Assembly (NCBI RefSeq): GCF_014192575.1
Contig: NZ_JACHYC010000002.1
Location: forward strand, 1-64,000
Source: Variovorax sp. Sphag1AA
GTDB lineage: Bacteria > Pseudomonadota > Gammaproteobacteria > Burkholderiales > Burkholderiaceae_C
Length of the DNA stretch: 64,000 nucleotides
Direction: 5' to 3'
The notes beneath the pieces were generated by a model. That model did not search any database, had not been told where the DNA came from, and saw nothing but the letters and a program-made list of their open reading frames with translations. This document shows positions 22,562 through 32,037 of this stretch, one piece after another. The translations under genes were made by a program, and so were the position numbers. The stretch's first letter is position 1, and each line of letters starts with the position of its first letter.

Positions 22562-23272
22562 TTACCTCGCGGGATAACGGCGCTGATACCACTTGCCCAG
22601 CGCGGTCAGCACGATGGCAATCAGCAGGAAGAAGACCGTCGTGAAGGCGTAGACGCCCACGCTCAGGAACGAGGCGTCGTTCACCGCGCGAGTGACGAAG
22701 GCCAGCTCGCCCACGCCGACCATCAGCGCCACGGTGGTGTTCTTGGTGATGTTCATGGCCTGGCCCAGCAGCGGCGGCACGATGGAGCGCAGCGCCTGCG
22801 GGAGGATGACCAGACGGAAGGTGTCGAAGAAGCCGAAGCCGAGCGAGTTGGCCGCTTCTGCCTGCCCCTGCGCGATGCCGCGAATGCCGCTGCGGATGTC
22901 TTCGGAAATGAAGGCCGCCCCGTACAGGATCAGCGCCACCAGCGACGCGTAGAAGCCCACGTCGTGCTGGTACAGCGCGCGCTTGAGTTCGTCGGGCAGC
23001 ATCTCCGGCACGGCGAAGTACCAGAACATCACATGCACCAGCAGCGGAATGGTGCGCACCAGTTCCACGTACACCGTGGCCGGCCCCCGCACCCAGCGCG
23101 ATGACGAAAGACGGCCAAACGCCACGACCATGCCGAGCACGAGCCCGCCCACGATGGCCCCGACCGCGAGGCCCATCGTGTACTCGATGCCCTTGAGCAA
23201 CATGCCCCGGTATTCGGGGCGGAACATCACACCCCAGTCGATGGATGCCAGGGCGTCCACTAACCCAGCCAT
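22562..23272 (-). CDS. Polar amino-acid ABC transporter permease
   Basis: A 236-residue permease of the HisQ/GltJ class with the EAA loop EAANSLGFGFFDTFRLVILPQA at about residues 140-161. Five bases separate it from the next permease gene, which fits co-translation of the two halves of the channel. The longer periplasmic loop (about residues 80-110) is usual for GltJ-type subunits. Confidence 0.88.
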   Translation of the reverse strand: MAGLVDALASIDWGVMFRPEYRGMLLKGIEYTMGLAVGAIVGGLVLGMVVAFGRLSSSRWVRGPATVYVELVRTIPLLVHVMFWYFAVPEMLPDELKRALYQHDVGFYASLVALILYGAAFISEDIRSGIRGIAQGQAEAANSLGFGFFDTFRLVILPQALRSIVPPLLGQAMNITKNTTVALMVGVGELAFVTRAVNDASFLSVGVYAFTTVFFLLIAIVLTALGKWYQRRYPAR

Positions 23273-23285
23273 TTCCCGCGCTGGA

Positions 23286-24113
23286 TCAGAGCTGCTTGTA
23301 GGGCGCGAAGGTGAAGCTGCGCTTCATCTTCAATTCGGAATCTTTGCCGAACCATTGGTCGAAGATCTGCGTGCCCTTGCCGGCCTTTTCCAGGTCGGCC
23401 AGCGTGTCGTTCACGGCCGCGAGCATGCGGGGCTCGCCCTTGCGCACGCCGATGCCGATCTGCTGCGTGTCCACCGGCTGGTCGAGGATGCGCCACTTGC
23501 CCTGCTGCGCGCCGATGAGGCCGATCAGCGTGGTCTCGTCGCCCACCATCGACTCCACCTTGCCCTGTTCAAGCGCCAGGTAGGCGTTGGCCGGCGAGGG
23601 GAAGACCTTCAGGTCCGCGCCCGTGATGACCTTGGGCACCTTCACTTCGTGGTTGGAGCCACTGATGCCGGCGATGCGCTTGCCGGTGAGGTCCGCGAAG
23701 CTCTTGATGGACGACGATGCCGGCACCATCACCTTCACGTCGGATGCGAAGTAGTTGCTGCTGAAGTCGACGAGCTGCGCGCGTTCGGGCGTGTGGGTCA
23801 GGTTGGCCAGCGCGATGTCGGTGCGACCCGACTGCAGATCGGTGACACGGGTCGCGCCGGTGATGAACACCAGCTCGGGCTTCACGCCGAGCTTCGCGGC
23901 GACCGCCTCGCAGATGTCCACGTCGTAGCCGACGAACTTGCGCGTCTTCGGGTCTTGCACGAAGGAGAAGGGCTTGTACTGCGAACCGACGCCGCACTTG
24001 AGCGAGCCGGCCGACTTGATGCTGTCCAGCTGGTCCGCGTGCGCGGCGTTGACTGCCAGGCCGAGCAGCGCGGCAGCTGCGCCCATGGACATCGTTTGGA
24101 TCACTGTCTTCAT
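23286..24113 (-). CDS. Polar amino-acid ABC transporter substrate-binding protein
   Basis: A 275-residue periplasmic protein with a Sec signal peptide (cleavage near AAHA) and an SBP_bac_3 fold. It shows LKCGVGSQYKPFSF, GYDVDICEAVAAKLG and a SGRTDIALANLTHTPERA segment, all typical of family-3 amino-acid binders. The start at 24113 is the one that yields a signal peptide. It follows the cystathionine beta-lyase-like gene by 59 bases. The ligand may be cystathionine, cystine or a similar sulfur amino acid; that is inferred from context only. Confidence 0.88.
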   Translation of the reverse strand: MKTVIQTMSMGAAAALLGLAVNAAHADQLDSIKSAGSLKCGVGSQYKPFSFVQDPKTRKFVGYDVDICEAVAAKLGVKPELVFITGATRVTDLQSGRTDIALANLTHTPERAQLVDFSSNYFASDVKVMVPASSSIKSFADLTGKRIAGISGSNHEVKVPKVITGADLKVFPSPANAYLALEQGKVESMVGDETTLIGLIGAQQGKWRILDQPVDTQQIGIGVRKGEPRMLAAVNDTLADLEKAGKGTQIFDQWFGKDSELKMKRSFTFAPYKQL

Positions 24114-24172
24114 CTGTTTTGTCTCGGAAGTTGTTGTTTGAAAAGTCGAATCGCTGCGCGCCGTCGGGAGCG

Positions 24173-25357
24173 TCAGCCGGGGTGAGTCGCCATCCGCTTC
24201 AGGCCGGCGTCGAGGTCGGCGATCAGGTCTTGCGGGTGCTCGAGCCCCACGTGGATCCGCAGGCACACATCACCAGCGGCGAGGGGCGTGCTCACGCGGT
24301 ATGCGCCCGGCTTGACCGGGATGACCAGGCTCTCGAAGCCACCCCAGCTGAAGCCCATCTTGAAGAGGTGCATGCCGTCGAGCATGGCGACAACGGCCGC
24401 CTCGGACGCAGGCTTGAGCACCACGCCGAACAGGCCGCTGGCGCCCTTGAAGTCGCGCTTCCATAGCTCGTGGCCGCGCGCGCCCGGGAGCGCGGGGTAC
24501 AGCACCTCGCGGACCTGCGGCTGTTCGCGCAGCCATTGCGCGACCTGCATCGCGTTCTCCTGATGCTGGCGCAGCCGCACGGCCAGTGTGCGAAGGCCGC
24601 GCAGCCCGAGGAACGCGTCGTCGGGTGACACCGTCAGGCCCAGGGCGCCGTGGAATGCGCGCACATCGAGATAGAGCTCGCGGGTGCGCGCAACGATCAC
24701 GCCCAGCAGCGCGTCGGAATGCCCCACCACGTACTTGGTCAACGAATGGATGGACAGGTCCACGCCATGCTGCAGCGCAGGGAAGAGCAGCGCGGTGCCC
24801 CAGGTGTTGTCCATCAGCACGCGGGCGCCCTTCGCGTGAGCGACCTCGCAGATGGCGGGAATGTCTTGCACTTCGAACGTGCCCGAGCCCGGTGATTCGG
24901 TGTAGACGACCGACGTGTTCGGCTGGATCAGTTCGGAGATGCCTGCACCGACCAGCGGCGGGTAGTACGTGGTGCTCACGTTCATCTTCTTGAGCACGCT
25001 CTCGCAGAAGCTGCGCACCGGCGGGTAGACGCTGTCCACCATCAGGATGTTGTCGCCGGGCTTCACGCTGGCCAGCAGGGCCGTCGTGATGGCCGACAGG
25101 CCCGATGGCGTCAGCATCGCGTTGGCACCACCTTCGAGCTGCGCCAGCCCGGATTCGAGTGCGCGGCCGGTGGGCGTGCCCCAACGGCCGTAGGCGCGAT
25201 GGCCGCTGCTGTTCCGGAGCTCTTCCACCTTGTCGAACAGCACTGTCGAGCCCCGGTACGGAGGGATGCTGACCAGTCCGTTGGACAGCTTCGCATCACG
25301 GCCGACGTGGGTCACGCGGGTCTCGGTGTGCATGGGGGCGGTGGACGCTTCGCTCAT
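24173..25357 (-). CDS. metC: Cystathionine beta-lyase-like PLP enzyme (Cys/Met metabolism family)
   Basis: A 394-residue pyridoxal-phosphate enzyme of the Cys/Met-metabolism family, closest in style to MetC, which splits cystathionine or cysteine to pyruvate, ammonia and a thiol. The PLP lysine is in HSLTKYVVGHSD (about residue 205) and the aromatic PLP-stacking region is seen at TPSGLSAITTALLA. The GFSWGGFESL segment near residue 335 is typical of MetC. It is the first gene of a seven-gene operon with a polar amino-acid importer, suggesting degradation of an imported sulfur amino acid rather than methionine synthesis. The divergent LysR gene is the likely regulator. Confidence 0.85.
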   Translation of the reverse strand: MSEASTAPMHTETRVTHVGRDAKLSNGLVSIPPYRGSTVLFDKVEELRNSSGHRAYGRWGTPTGRALESGLAQLEGGANAMLTPSGLSAITTALLASVKPGDNILMVDSVYPPVRSFCESVLKKMNVSTTYYPPLVGAGISELIQPNTSVVYTESPGSGTFEVQDIPAICEVAHAKGARVLMDNTWGTALLFPALQHGVDLSIHSLTKYVVGHSDALLGVIVARTRELYLDVRAFHGALGLTVSPDDAFLGLRGLRTLAVRLRQHQENAMQVAQWLREQPQVREVLYPALPGARGHELWKRDFKGASGLFGVVLKPASEAAVVAMLDGMHLFKMGFSWGGFESLVIPVKPGAYRVSTPLAAGDVCLRIHVGLEHPQDLIADLDAGLKRMATHPG

Positions 25358-25417
25358 TTAACGCTTTCTCGTGAGTGCCAGCCTTGTCCGCCAAGGCTTG
25401 CGGCTCGGGGCAGTATA

Positions 25418-25430
25418 TTGATGCATCCAA
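25418..25430. promoter_or_regulatory. Candidate LysR-binding dyad
   Basis: TTGATGCATCCAA has a perfect GATGCATC core with T/A flanks. It lies in the 127-base divergent region between metC and the LysR gene. A related half (TTTGATGCAACA) occurs about 40 bases further right, as often seen for LysR recognition and activation sites. Confidence 0.4.
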
Positions 25431-25484
25431 CGAAGGCAACAGAGAAAAATTCAAATCATTATTTCTTTGATGCAACAATAGATT

Positions 25485-26408
25485 ATGGACGCAGACAGCC
25501 TGGCCTTGATCTCCGTGTTCGTGCGTGTGGCGCGCTGCATGAGCTTTTCCGGCGCAGCGGCCGAGCTGCACATCTCCACCGGAACGGTGAGCCGCCAGAT
25601 CGCCAAGCTGGAAAAGAAGATGGGCGTGCAGCTGCTGGAGCGCAGCACCCGTCGCGTGGCGCTGACCGAGATCGGCAAGACCTTCTACGACTCCGCCAGC
25701 CACATCCTTCAGATGGCGGAAGAGTCCATGTCGCGCGTGCAAGACCTGCAGGTCGAGCCTCGCGGCACGCTGCGCCTCACCGCGCCGATGCTGTTCAGCA
25801 TCAAGCACCTGGGTCCGCTGATCTCGCGCTTCACGGAGCGCTACCCGCATGTCGAAGTGCAGCTCAAGATTTCGGACCAGCTCGAAAGCCTGTCTGGCGG
25901 CGACTTCGATATTGCGGTGCGCATCACCAACCACTTGGACGATGGCGTGATCGCCAAGCGCCTGACCAGCGTCCACTGGGCGGTGTGTGCCAGCCCGGAA
26001 TACCTGGCCCTTCACGGCACGCCGACGACGCCCGCCGAGCTGGCAGACCACCAGTGCTATCACTACCCGAGCGTCATCAAGCACGGCCGGTGGAGCTTCA
26101 CGCGGGGCGAGACCCAGTACAACGTGCCGACGCATGCGCGCTTTCACGTCAACAGCAGCCAGATCATTGCGGACCACGCCCTCGCCGGGCTGGGCATCGC
26201 GCTGCTGCCGACCTACCTCATCGGTGAGCACCTGCAGTCCGGCCGGCTCGTGCCCTTGCTCGCGGGCTACCAGCCCACCGTCAACAGTGCGCTGTATGCG
26301 CTGTACCTGCCCAACCGCTACATGACGGCCAAGGTGCATTGCTTTCTGGAGATGCTCCAGACGGCCTTCGTCGACCCGCCGTATTGGGATGCCCCGGAGC
26401 CCAGCTAA
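25485..26408 (+). CDS. LysR-family transcriptional regulator
   Basis: A 307-residue LysR protein. The winged helix-turn-helix lies at about residues 8-60 (FVRVARCMSFSGAAAELHISTGTVSRQIAKLE) and the effector domain at about 90-295. It is divergent from the metC-led operon and is its likely regulator, perhaps sensing a sulfur amino acid or its acetyl derivative. The stop overlaps the convergent EamA gene by 4 bases. Confidence 0.88.
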   Translation: MDADSLALISVFVRVARCMSFSGAAAELHISTGTVSRQIAKLEKKMGVQLLERSTRRVALTEIGKTFYDSASHILQMAEESMSRVQDLQVEPRGTLRLTAPMLFSIKHLGPLISRFTERYPHVEVQLKISDQLESLSGGDFDIAVRITNHLDDGVIAKRLTSVHWAVCASPEYLALHGTPTTPAELADHQCYHYPSVIKHGRWSFTRGETQYNVPTHARFHVNSSQIIADHALAGLGIALLPTYLIGEHLQSGRLVPLLAGYQPTVNSALYALYLPNRYMTAKVHCFLEMLQTAFVDPPYWDAPEPS

Positions 26409-27340
26409 ATCGACAGGCAGATCCCGATCAGTCCGAGCATCACCAGACCGAGCCCGAGCAACTCGCGCGGGCTCAGCGCCTGTTCCTGAAAGAGCCTCTT
26501 GGACACGAGGTAGCTGAAGAAGACCTCCACCAGCCCCAGCGTGCGCACCTGCGCCGCCGACTGCATCGCGAACGCCGTGAACCAGCCGATGGACGCCACC
26601 GCGCCCATCAGCCCGGCCACCAGCGACACGCGCCAGCCGGTCATCACCGCGCGCACCGTCTGCGGCGAACGCCACAGCAGCCACGCGAGCATCAGCACCG
26701 ACTGCACCGCCTGCGCCCACATCACGCCCCACGCGCCCGCCAGCCACGGCGAAAGCTCAGGCACCTGCAACGAGGCGCCCCGGTAGCCAACCGCCGAAAT
26801 GGCGAAGCAGGCACCGGAAGCCAGCCCAAACATCGCCGAGCGGTAGCCCGAAGCGCCGTTGCCCTCCCGGCTGGCTGCGCTTCCTTGCAGCGACAGGAAA
26901 ACGATCCCTGCGCTGGCAACCACCATCGCCGCCAGCGCGAGCGCGCCCGGCACCTCGCCGAGGAACAAGGCGCTGAACAGCGCCACCTGCAGCACTTCCG
27001 TCTTCGAGAAAGCCACGCCGACGACGAATTGCCGGGTCTGCATCGCGGCCAGCAGAAACGCGGTCGCCGCGATCTGGGCGATCGCCCCCGCCAGCAGCCA
27101 ACCGAAGTACGACAGGCCGAAGTGCGCCACCGGCGCCGTCGTGGCCGGCATCGCCTGAAGCACGGCGACCCACAGCGCGGCAAACGGCAGCCCGTACAGA
27201 AAGCGCACCAGCGTCGCGCCTAGCGTTCCGGCCTGCGCGGTCAGCGAGCGCTGCGCAGCATTGCGTGCCGACTGCGCCGCCGCAGCGAACACCACGATCA
27301 CGATCCAGATCCAGGCGGGGAGCGAATGAGAGTCCAACAT
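26405..27340 (-). CDS. EamA-family (DMT) transporter
   Basis: A 311-residue inner-membrane protein with about ten hydrophobic segments arranged as two EamA repeats. The second repeat ends with the usual [31 protein letters not shown]. Members export amino acids, metabolites or drugs; no substrate can be inferred here. Start at 27340 is preferred ([10 protein letters not shown]) over a longer frame. It is divergent from glyQ with 174 bases between them. Confidence 0.83.
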   Translation of the reverse strand: MLDSHSLPAWIWIVIVVFAAAAQSARNAAQRSLTAQAGTLGATLVRFLYGLPFAALWVAVLQAMPATTAPVAHFGLSYFGWLLAGAIAQIAATAFLLAAMQTRQFVVGVAFSKTEVLQVALFSALFLGEVPGALALAAMVVASAGIVFLSLQGSAASREGNGASGYRSAMFGLASGACFAISAVGYRGASLQVPELSPWLAGAWGVMWAQAVQSVLMLAWLLWRSPQTVRAVMTGWRVSLVAGLMGAVASIGWFTAFAMQSAAQVRTLGLVEVFFSYLVSKRLFQEQALSPRELLGLGLVMLGLIGICLSI

Positions 27341-27514
27341 AGAGCCCTCTATGTTGCGGCACGTCGGGGCAGGGCGCGGCATCGCTTGGACAGGGGCCCC
27401 TTCGCCGCCTGCGAAGGGTGGCCGGCCAGAAGGCGCCCGGCCGCGTCCGGGCTCTTAAAATCCCCCGTTCGCCGAGACGGGGCTCCCTGCCTCCATCGGC
27501 CACCGGGCTCACCC

Positions 27515-28420
27515 ATGCTGACTTTCCAACAAATCATCCTCAAGCTTCAGGCCTACTGGGCCGACCAGGGCTGCGCGCTGCTGCAGCCGTACGACATGGA
27601 GGTCGGCGCGGGCACATCGCACACCGCCACTTTCCTCCGCGCCATCGGCCCGGAGCCGTGGAAAGCCGGCTACGTGCAGCCCAGCCGCCGCCCCAAGGAC
27701 GGCCGCTACGGCGAGAACCCCAACCGTCTGCAGCACTACTACCAGTACCAGGTGGTGCTCAAGCCAGCGCCCAGCAACATCCTCGAGCTGTATCTCGGCT
27801 CGCTCGAAGCGCTCGGCTTCGACCTCAAGAAGAACGACATCCGCTTCGTCGAAGACGATTGGGAAAACCCAACGCTCGGCGCCTGGGGCTTGGGCTGGGA
27901 AGTCTGGCTCAACGGCATGGAAGTGACCCAGTTCACCTACTTCCAGCAGGTCGGCGGCATCGATTGCCGCCCGATCACCGGCGAAATCACCTACGGCCTC
28001 GAACGTCTCGCGATGTACCTGCAGGGCGTGGACAACGTCTACAACCTCACCTGGACCGAAGGCCTGAGCTACGGCGACGTCTACAAGCAGAACGAGGTCG
28101 AGCAGTCGACCTACAACTTCGAGCACAGCGACGCCGACTTCCTCTTCACCGCCTTCGCGGCGCACGAAAAGCAGGCCAAGCACCTGATGGAAGCCCAGCT
28201 CGCACTGCCCGCCTACGAGCAGGTGCTCAAGGCCGCGCACAGCTTCAATTTGCTCGATGCGCGGGGCGCCATCAGCGTGACCGAACGCGCGGCCTACATC
28301 GGCCGCATCCGCAACCTCGCGCGCAGCGTCGCGCAAAGCTACTACGAGAGCCGCGAGCGCCTGGGCTTCCCGATGGCGCCGCGCGAGTGGGTCGCGCAAA
28401 TCCCGAAGAAGGCGGCTTGA
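27515..28420 (+). CDS. glyQ: Glycine--tRNA ligase alpha subunit
   Basis: Catalytic subunit of the bacterial alpha2beta2 glycyl-tRNA synthetase. The 301-residue product starts [12 protein letters not shown] and shows the class II motif 2 region [22 protein letters not shown] (about residues 58-80) and later [13 protein letters not shown]. The ATG at 27515 is chosen because the in-frame extension upstream is not protein-like and contains the promoter region, where TTAAAAT near 27455 could be the -10 element. glyS follows after 3 bases. Confidence 0.96.
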   Translation: MLTFQQIILKLQAYWADQGCALLQPYDMEVGAGTSHTATFLRAIGPEPWKAGYVQPSRRPKDGRYGENPNRLQHYYQYQVVLKPAPSNILELYLGSLEALGFDLKKNDIRFVEDDWENPTLGAWGLGWEVWLNGMEVTQFTYFQQVGGIDCRPITGEITYGLERLAMYLQGVDNVYNLTWTEGLSYGDVYKQNEVEQSTYNFEHSDADFLFTAFAAHEKQAKHLMEAQLALPAYEQVLKAAHSFNLLDARGAISVTERAAYIGRIRNLARSVAQSYYESRERLGFPMAPREWVAQIPKKAA

Positions 28421-28423
28421 TCG

Positions 28424-30577
28424 ATGACCACCAAGAACAACCTGCTCGTCGAACTCTTCGTCGAGGAACTCCCTCCCAAGGCCCTGCGCAAGCTGGGCGA
28501 GGCTTTTGCCAACGTGCTGTGCGATCAACTGGTCGCCGCGGGCCTCGCAGATGCCGGCTCGGTGCTCACGCCCTACGCGTCGCCGCGCCGCCTTGCCGCG
28601 CACCTCACCAACGTGCTCGCGCAGGCGGCCGACAAGGCCGTGTCGCAAAAGCTCATGCCGGTCTCGGTCGGCCTCGATGCATCCGGCAATCCCACGCCCG
28701 CGCTGCTCAAGCGCCTCGGTGCACTCGGTGCCGACGCCAGCGTCGTGCCTGAACTGCGCCGCGCCATGGACGGCAAGGCCGAAGCGCTCTTCTACGAAAG
28801 CACCGCCAAGGGCGCGACCCTCGCCGAAGGGCTCCAGAAGGCCCTGACCGAAGCGATCGCCAAGCTGCCGATCCCCAAGGTCATGAGCTACCAGCTCGAA
28901 TCTGGCTGCGAACTGCCGGGCTGGACCAGCGTCAGCTTCGTGCGCCCCGCGCATGGGCTCGTCGCGCTGCATGGCGACACCGTTGTGCCCGTCGAGGCAC
29001 TGGGCCTGAAAGCCGGCCGCGAAACCCACGGCCACCGCTTCGAGGCGTCGGTCGATCCCGTCAAGCTGCGCGATGCCAACAGCTACGACCAGCAACTGCA
29101 GGACGAAGGTGCCGTCATCCCCGGTTTCGAGGCCCGCCGCGCCGAGATCGCCCGCCAGCTCGCCGAAGCCGCTATCAAGGTCGGCGGCGGCACGCAGCCG
29201 ATCAATGACGACGCGCTGCTCGACGAAGTCACCGCGCTGGTCGAACGGCCCAATGTGCTCACCTGCGAATTCGAACGCGAGTTCCTCGACGTGCCGCAGG
29301 AATGCCTCATCCTCACGATGAAGGCCAACCAGAAGTATTTCCCGCTGCTCGATGCCGCCGGCCGCCTGACCAACAAGTTCCTCGTCGTCAGCAACATCAA
29401 CCCTGCCGACGCCAGCGCCGTCATCGGCGGCAATGAGCGCGTGGTGCGCCCGCGCTTGGCCGACGCCAAGTTCTTCTTCGACCAGGACCGCAAGAAGTCG
29501 CTCGCCTCGCGCGTCGAATCGCTGGCCAAGGTCGTTTATCACAACAAGCTCGGCACGCAAGGCGAACGCGTGGAGCGCGTCATGCGCATCGCGCACGCCA
29601 TCGGCGAGAAGATGGCCACGCCGATTGGCGACGCTCACCTCGCGCCTCGCGCCGTGCAGGCCGCGCAGCTTGCCAAGGCCGATCTCGTCACCGACATGGT
29701 CGGCGAGTTCCCCGAGCTGCAGGGCATCATGGGCCGCTACTACGCGCTGCATGACGGCCTCGACCACACGGTCGCCGACGCCATCGAAGACCACTACAAG
29801 CCGCGCTTTGCCGGCGACGAGCTGCCGCGCAGCAACGTCGGCATCGTCGTCGCGCTGGCCGACAAGCTCGAAACGCTGGTCGGCATGTTCGGCATCGGCA
29901 ACCTGCCCACCGGCGACCGCGACCCCTTCGCGCTGCGCCGCCATGCGCTCGGCGTGATCCGCATGCTCATCGAGCGCAACCTCTCGCTCGATTTGCGCAC
30001 CATGCTCAGCGAAGCCTTCGCGGCCTTCAGCGCCCACAAGGGCGGCGAGATCGCGTTGACCGACCCGACCGACGCGCTCGAAGCCTTCATCTACGACCGC
30101 CTCGCCGGCAGCCTGCGCGAGCAGGGCGCCAGCGCGCAGGAAGTCGAAGCCGTGCTCACCCCGCGCCCGCAGCGCCTGGCCGAAGTGCCCAAGCTCCTCG
30201 CCGCCGTGCGCGCCTTTGCCGCACTGCCCGAAGCGCCCGCGCTCGCAGCCGCCAACAAGCGCATCGGCAACATCCTCAAGAAGTCGCCCGAAGCCGACGC
30301 GCACGTGAGCGAACTCCTGCTGAAGGAACCGGGCGAGAAGGCACTGCACGCCGCCATGCAGCAAGTCGTGCCTGTGGCCAACAGCCAGTTCGAAGCCGGC
30401 GACTACACCGCATCGCTGCAAACGTTGGCTGCGCTGCGCGACCCGGTCGATGCCTTCTTCGACGGCGTCATGGTCAACGCCGAGCAATCGGACCTGCGCC
30501 TGAACCGCCTCGGCCTGCTGATGATCCTGCACGGTGCGATGAACCGTGTTGCACAACTCGAGCGGCTGGCGGCCTGA
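28424..30577 (+). CDS. glyS: Glycine--tRNA ligase beta subunit
   Basis: A 717-residue beta subunit needed for tRNA binding and full activity of GlyRS. It begins NNLLVELFVEELPPKALRKL, the family N-terminus, and includes an HD-like region (DMVGEFPELQGIMGRYYALHDG, about residues 425-446) and a C-terminal anticodon-binding domain. Length is normal. It is followed by a two-gene accessory pair instead of running straight into gmhB. Confidence 0.96.
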   Translation: MTTKNNLLVELFVEELPPKALRKLGEAFANVLCDQLVAAGLADAGSVLTPYASPRRLAAHLTNVLAQAADKAVSQKLMPVSVGLDASGNPTPALLKRLGALGADASVVPELRRAMDGKAEALFYESTAKGATLAEGLQKALTEAIAKLPIPKVMSYQLESGCELPGWTSVSFVRPAHGLVALHGDTVVPVEALGLKAGRETHGHRFEASVDPVKLRDANSYDQQLQDEGAVIPGFEARRAEIARQLAEAAIKVGGGTQPINDDALLDEVTALVERPNVLTCEFEREFLDVPQECLILTMKANQKYFPLLDAAGRLTNKFLVVSNINPADASAVIGGNERVVRPRLADAKFFFDQDRKKSLASRVESLAKVVYHNKLGTQGERVERVMRIAHAIGEKMATPIGDAHLAPRAVQAAQLAKADLVTDMVGEFPELQGIMGRYYALHDGLDHTVADAIEDHYKPRFAGDELPRSNVGIVVALADKLETLVGMFGIGNLPTGDRDPFALRRHALGVIRMLIERNLSLDLRTMLSEAFAAFSAHKGGEIALTDPTDALEAFIYDRLAGSLREQGASAQEVEAVLTPRPQRLAEVPKLLAAVRAFAALPEAPALAAANKRIGNILKKSPEADAHVSELLLKEPGEKALHAAMQQVVPVANSQFEAGDYTASLQTLAALRDPVDAFFDGVMVNAEQSDLRLNRLGLLMILHGAMNRVAQLERLAA

Positions 30578-30602
30578 TTTCCGCCGCTCGATAATCCCAG
30601 CC

Positions 30603-30932
30603 ATGAACCGGCAGCAGCAACTCGATGAGTTCTCTCTGGCCTTGCATCGCAAGGCCATTGCTGCTTTGCATCGCGACCCCGAACTCCGTTTGCGTGCGCG
30701 CGACGCATTGAGCCGGTGGCGCAAGCAGGCCGGCGCCACGCGATCCGACGCGCTCTGGATCGAATGGGAACATTTGCTGGATGGCGAGCTTTCCTCGTTG
30801 GAAAGCGCCGCTCTGGCCGAGTCGGAGCACGGGACGCTCATGCGCAGCGTCTCGCCGCTGGGCTGTCTGGTGGATCAACATGAGCGCATGGTTCTGCTGA
30901 AGCAGGCGCGAGACGGCGCGCTCTTGCAATGA
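30603..30932 (+). CDS. Small hypothetical protein, partner of the nucleotidyltransferase-like protein
   Basis: A 109-residue, mostly alpha-helical protein that I do not recognise as a named family. It begins MNRQQQLDEFSLALHRKAIAAL and contains RWRKQAGATRSDALWIEWEHLL. I remember small proteins of this style encoded just before DUF6036-type proteins in many bacteria. It overlaps the next gene by 4 bases, implying a matched pair. It sits between glyS and gmhB. A toxin-antitoxin role is possible but unproven. Confidence 0.65.
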   Translation: MNRQQQLDEFSLALHRKAIAALHRDPELRLRARDALSRWRKQAGATRSDALWIEWEHLLDGELSSLESAALAESEHGTLMRSVSPLGCLVDQHERMVLLKQARDGALLQ

Positions 30933-31462
30933 AGCTGGACGAACTCAAGCACGTGCTGCGCGCCTCGGCCGCCATTGCAAACGAAAACTCGATGGTCGTC
31001 GTCGGCAGCCAGGCCATTCTTCTTCTGATGGAACAACCGCCCGAGTCGATCCTTGTCTCGCGCGAAGTCGACCTCTACCCGGCGCTTCATCCTGAACGCG
31101 CGGATCTGATCGACGGCGCCATCGGCATGCATTCGAGCTTCCACGAAACCTTCGGCTACTTCGCCGATGGCGTGGGGCCTGAAACTGCCGTCATGCCCGC
31201 GGACTGGATGACGCGCGCGAGCCTGCACTACATCGGCGACATCACCGCGATCTGCCCCGAACTGCACGACCTGTCGGTGTCGAAGTGCGTGGCCGGTCGT
31301 GAGAAGGACGCCGATTTCGTCCGGGAGCTGCTGAAGCAGGGGCTCATCTCTTCCGACACGCTCAAAGAACGCATTGCGATGCTGGACACATCCAAATACC
31401 CTGTGAGCCACATCCAGAATTGGGCAGAGCGTCGTCTGGCTGAAGCGAAGGCTGCACCATGA
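30929..31462 (+). CDS. DUF6036-type nucleotidyltransferase-like protein
   Basis: A 177-residue protein. The N-terminal half fits a minimal nucleotidyltransferase fold: VVVGSQAILLLM (the GS motif, about residues 24-35) followed by VSREVDLYP (about 44-52), where E-V-D takes the place of the usual D-x-D metal-binding pair. Related folds occur in AbiEii/MNT toxin-antitoxin systems. It overlaps its small upstream partner and the downstream gmhB by 4 bases each, so the pair is inserted cleanly in the housekeeping operon. The function is unknown. Confidence 0.65.
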   Translation: MKLDELKHVLRASAAIANENSMVVVGSQAILLLMEQPPESILVSREVDLYPALHPERADLIDGAIGMHSSFHETFGYFADGVGPETAVMPADWMTRASLHYIGDITAICPELHDLSVSKCVAGREKDADFVRELLKQGLISSDTLKERIAMLDTSKYPVSHIQNWAERRLAEAKAAP

Positions 31463-32037
31463 AACTCGTCATCCTCGACCGAAACGGCACCCTCAACGTG
31501 CACCGTGAGGATTTCGTCAAGAGCGACATCGAGTGGACGCCGCTCCCCGGTGCGCTCGAAGCGGTGGCGAGACTCAACCATGCGGGCTGGCACGTCGTCA
31601 TTGCGTCCAACCAGTCCGGCTTGGGGCGCGGGCTGTTCGACGTCGCATCGCTCAATGCCATGCACGCCAAGATGCACAAGATGCTCGCCGCCGTCGGTGG
31701 GCGCATCGAGGCCATCTTCTACTGCCCGCACAGCCCCGACGAGAACTGCGACTGCCGCAAGCCCAAGCCCGGCCTGTTCATCCAGATCGGCGAGCGCTTC
31801 GGTGTCGATCTCGCCCACATCCCGGTCGCGGGCGACAGCCTGCGCGACCTGCAAGCCGGCGCATCCGCCGGCTGCGAACCGCACCTGCTGCTCACCGGCA
31901 TGGGCGCCGCCTGCCGTGGCGTGAACCCGCTGCCGGCCGAATATCCACCCAACACACGCGTTCACGAAGACCTCGCGGCCTTTGTCGACTTCCTCCTCGA
32001 ACGCGAAGAAAAAGCCGCCCTGAAGGTGGCCGTCTGA
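31459..32037 (+). CDS. gmhB: D-glycero-beta-D-manno-heptose 1,7-bisphosphate 7-phosphatase-like HAD protein
   Basis: GmhB removes the 7-phosphate in ADP-heptose synthesis for lipopolysaccharide. The 192 residues show the HAD motifs ILDRNGTLN (residues about 5-13), VIASNQSGLGRG (motif II), the zinc-binding cysteine cluster CPHSPDENCDCRKPKPG with the motif III lysine, and VAGDSLRDLQAG (motif IV). Motif I normally reads DRDGT. Here the second aspartate, the general acid/base, is asparagine (codon AAC). If the base call is right, activity may be weak or lost. It overlaps plsC by one base. Confidence 0.85.
   Translation: MKLVILDRNGTLNVHREDFVKSDIEWTPLPGALEAVARLNHAGWHVVIASNQSGLGRGLFDVASLNAMHAKMHKMLAAVGGRIEAIFYCPHSPDENCDCRKPKPGLFIQIGERFGVDLAHIPVAGDSLRDLQAGASAGCEPHLLLTGMGAACRGVNPLPAEYPPNTRVHEDLAAFVDFLLEREEKAALKVAV

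Noticed and set aside
27509..30841. A 1110-codon open frame on the minus strand across glyQ-glyS
   Set aside because: It is the antisense of two well-conserved synthetase genes in high-GC DNA; its product is a low-complexity Ala/Arg/Glu/Gly/Val mixture with no domain.
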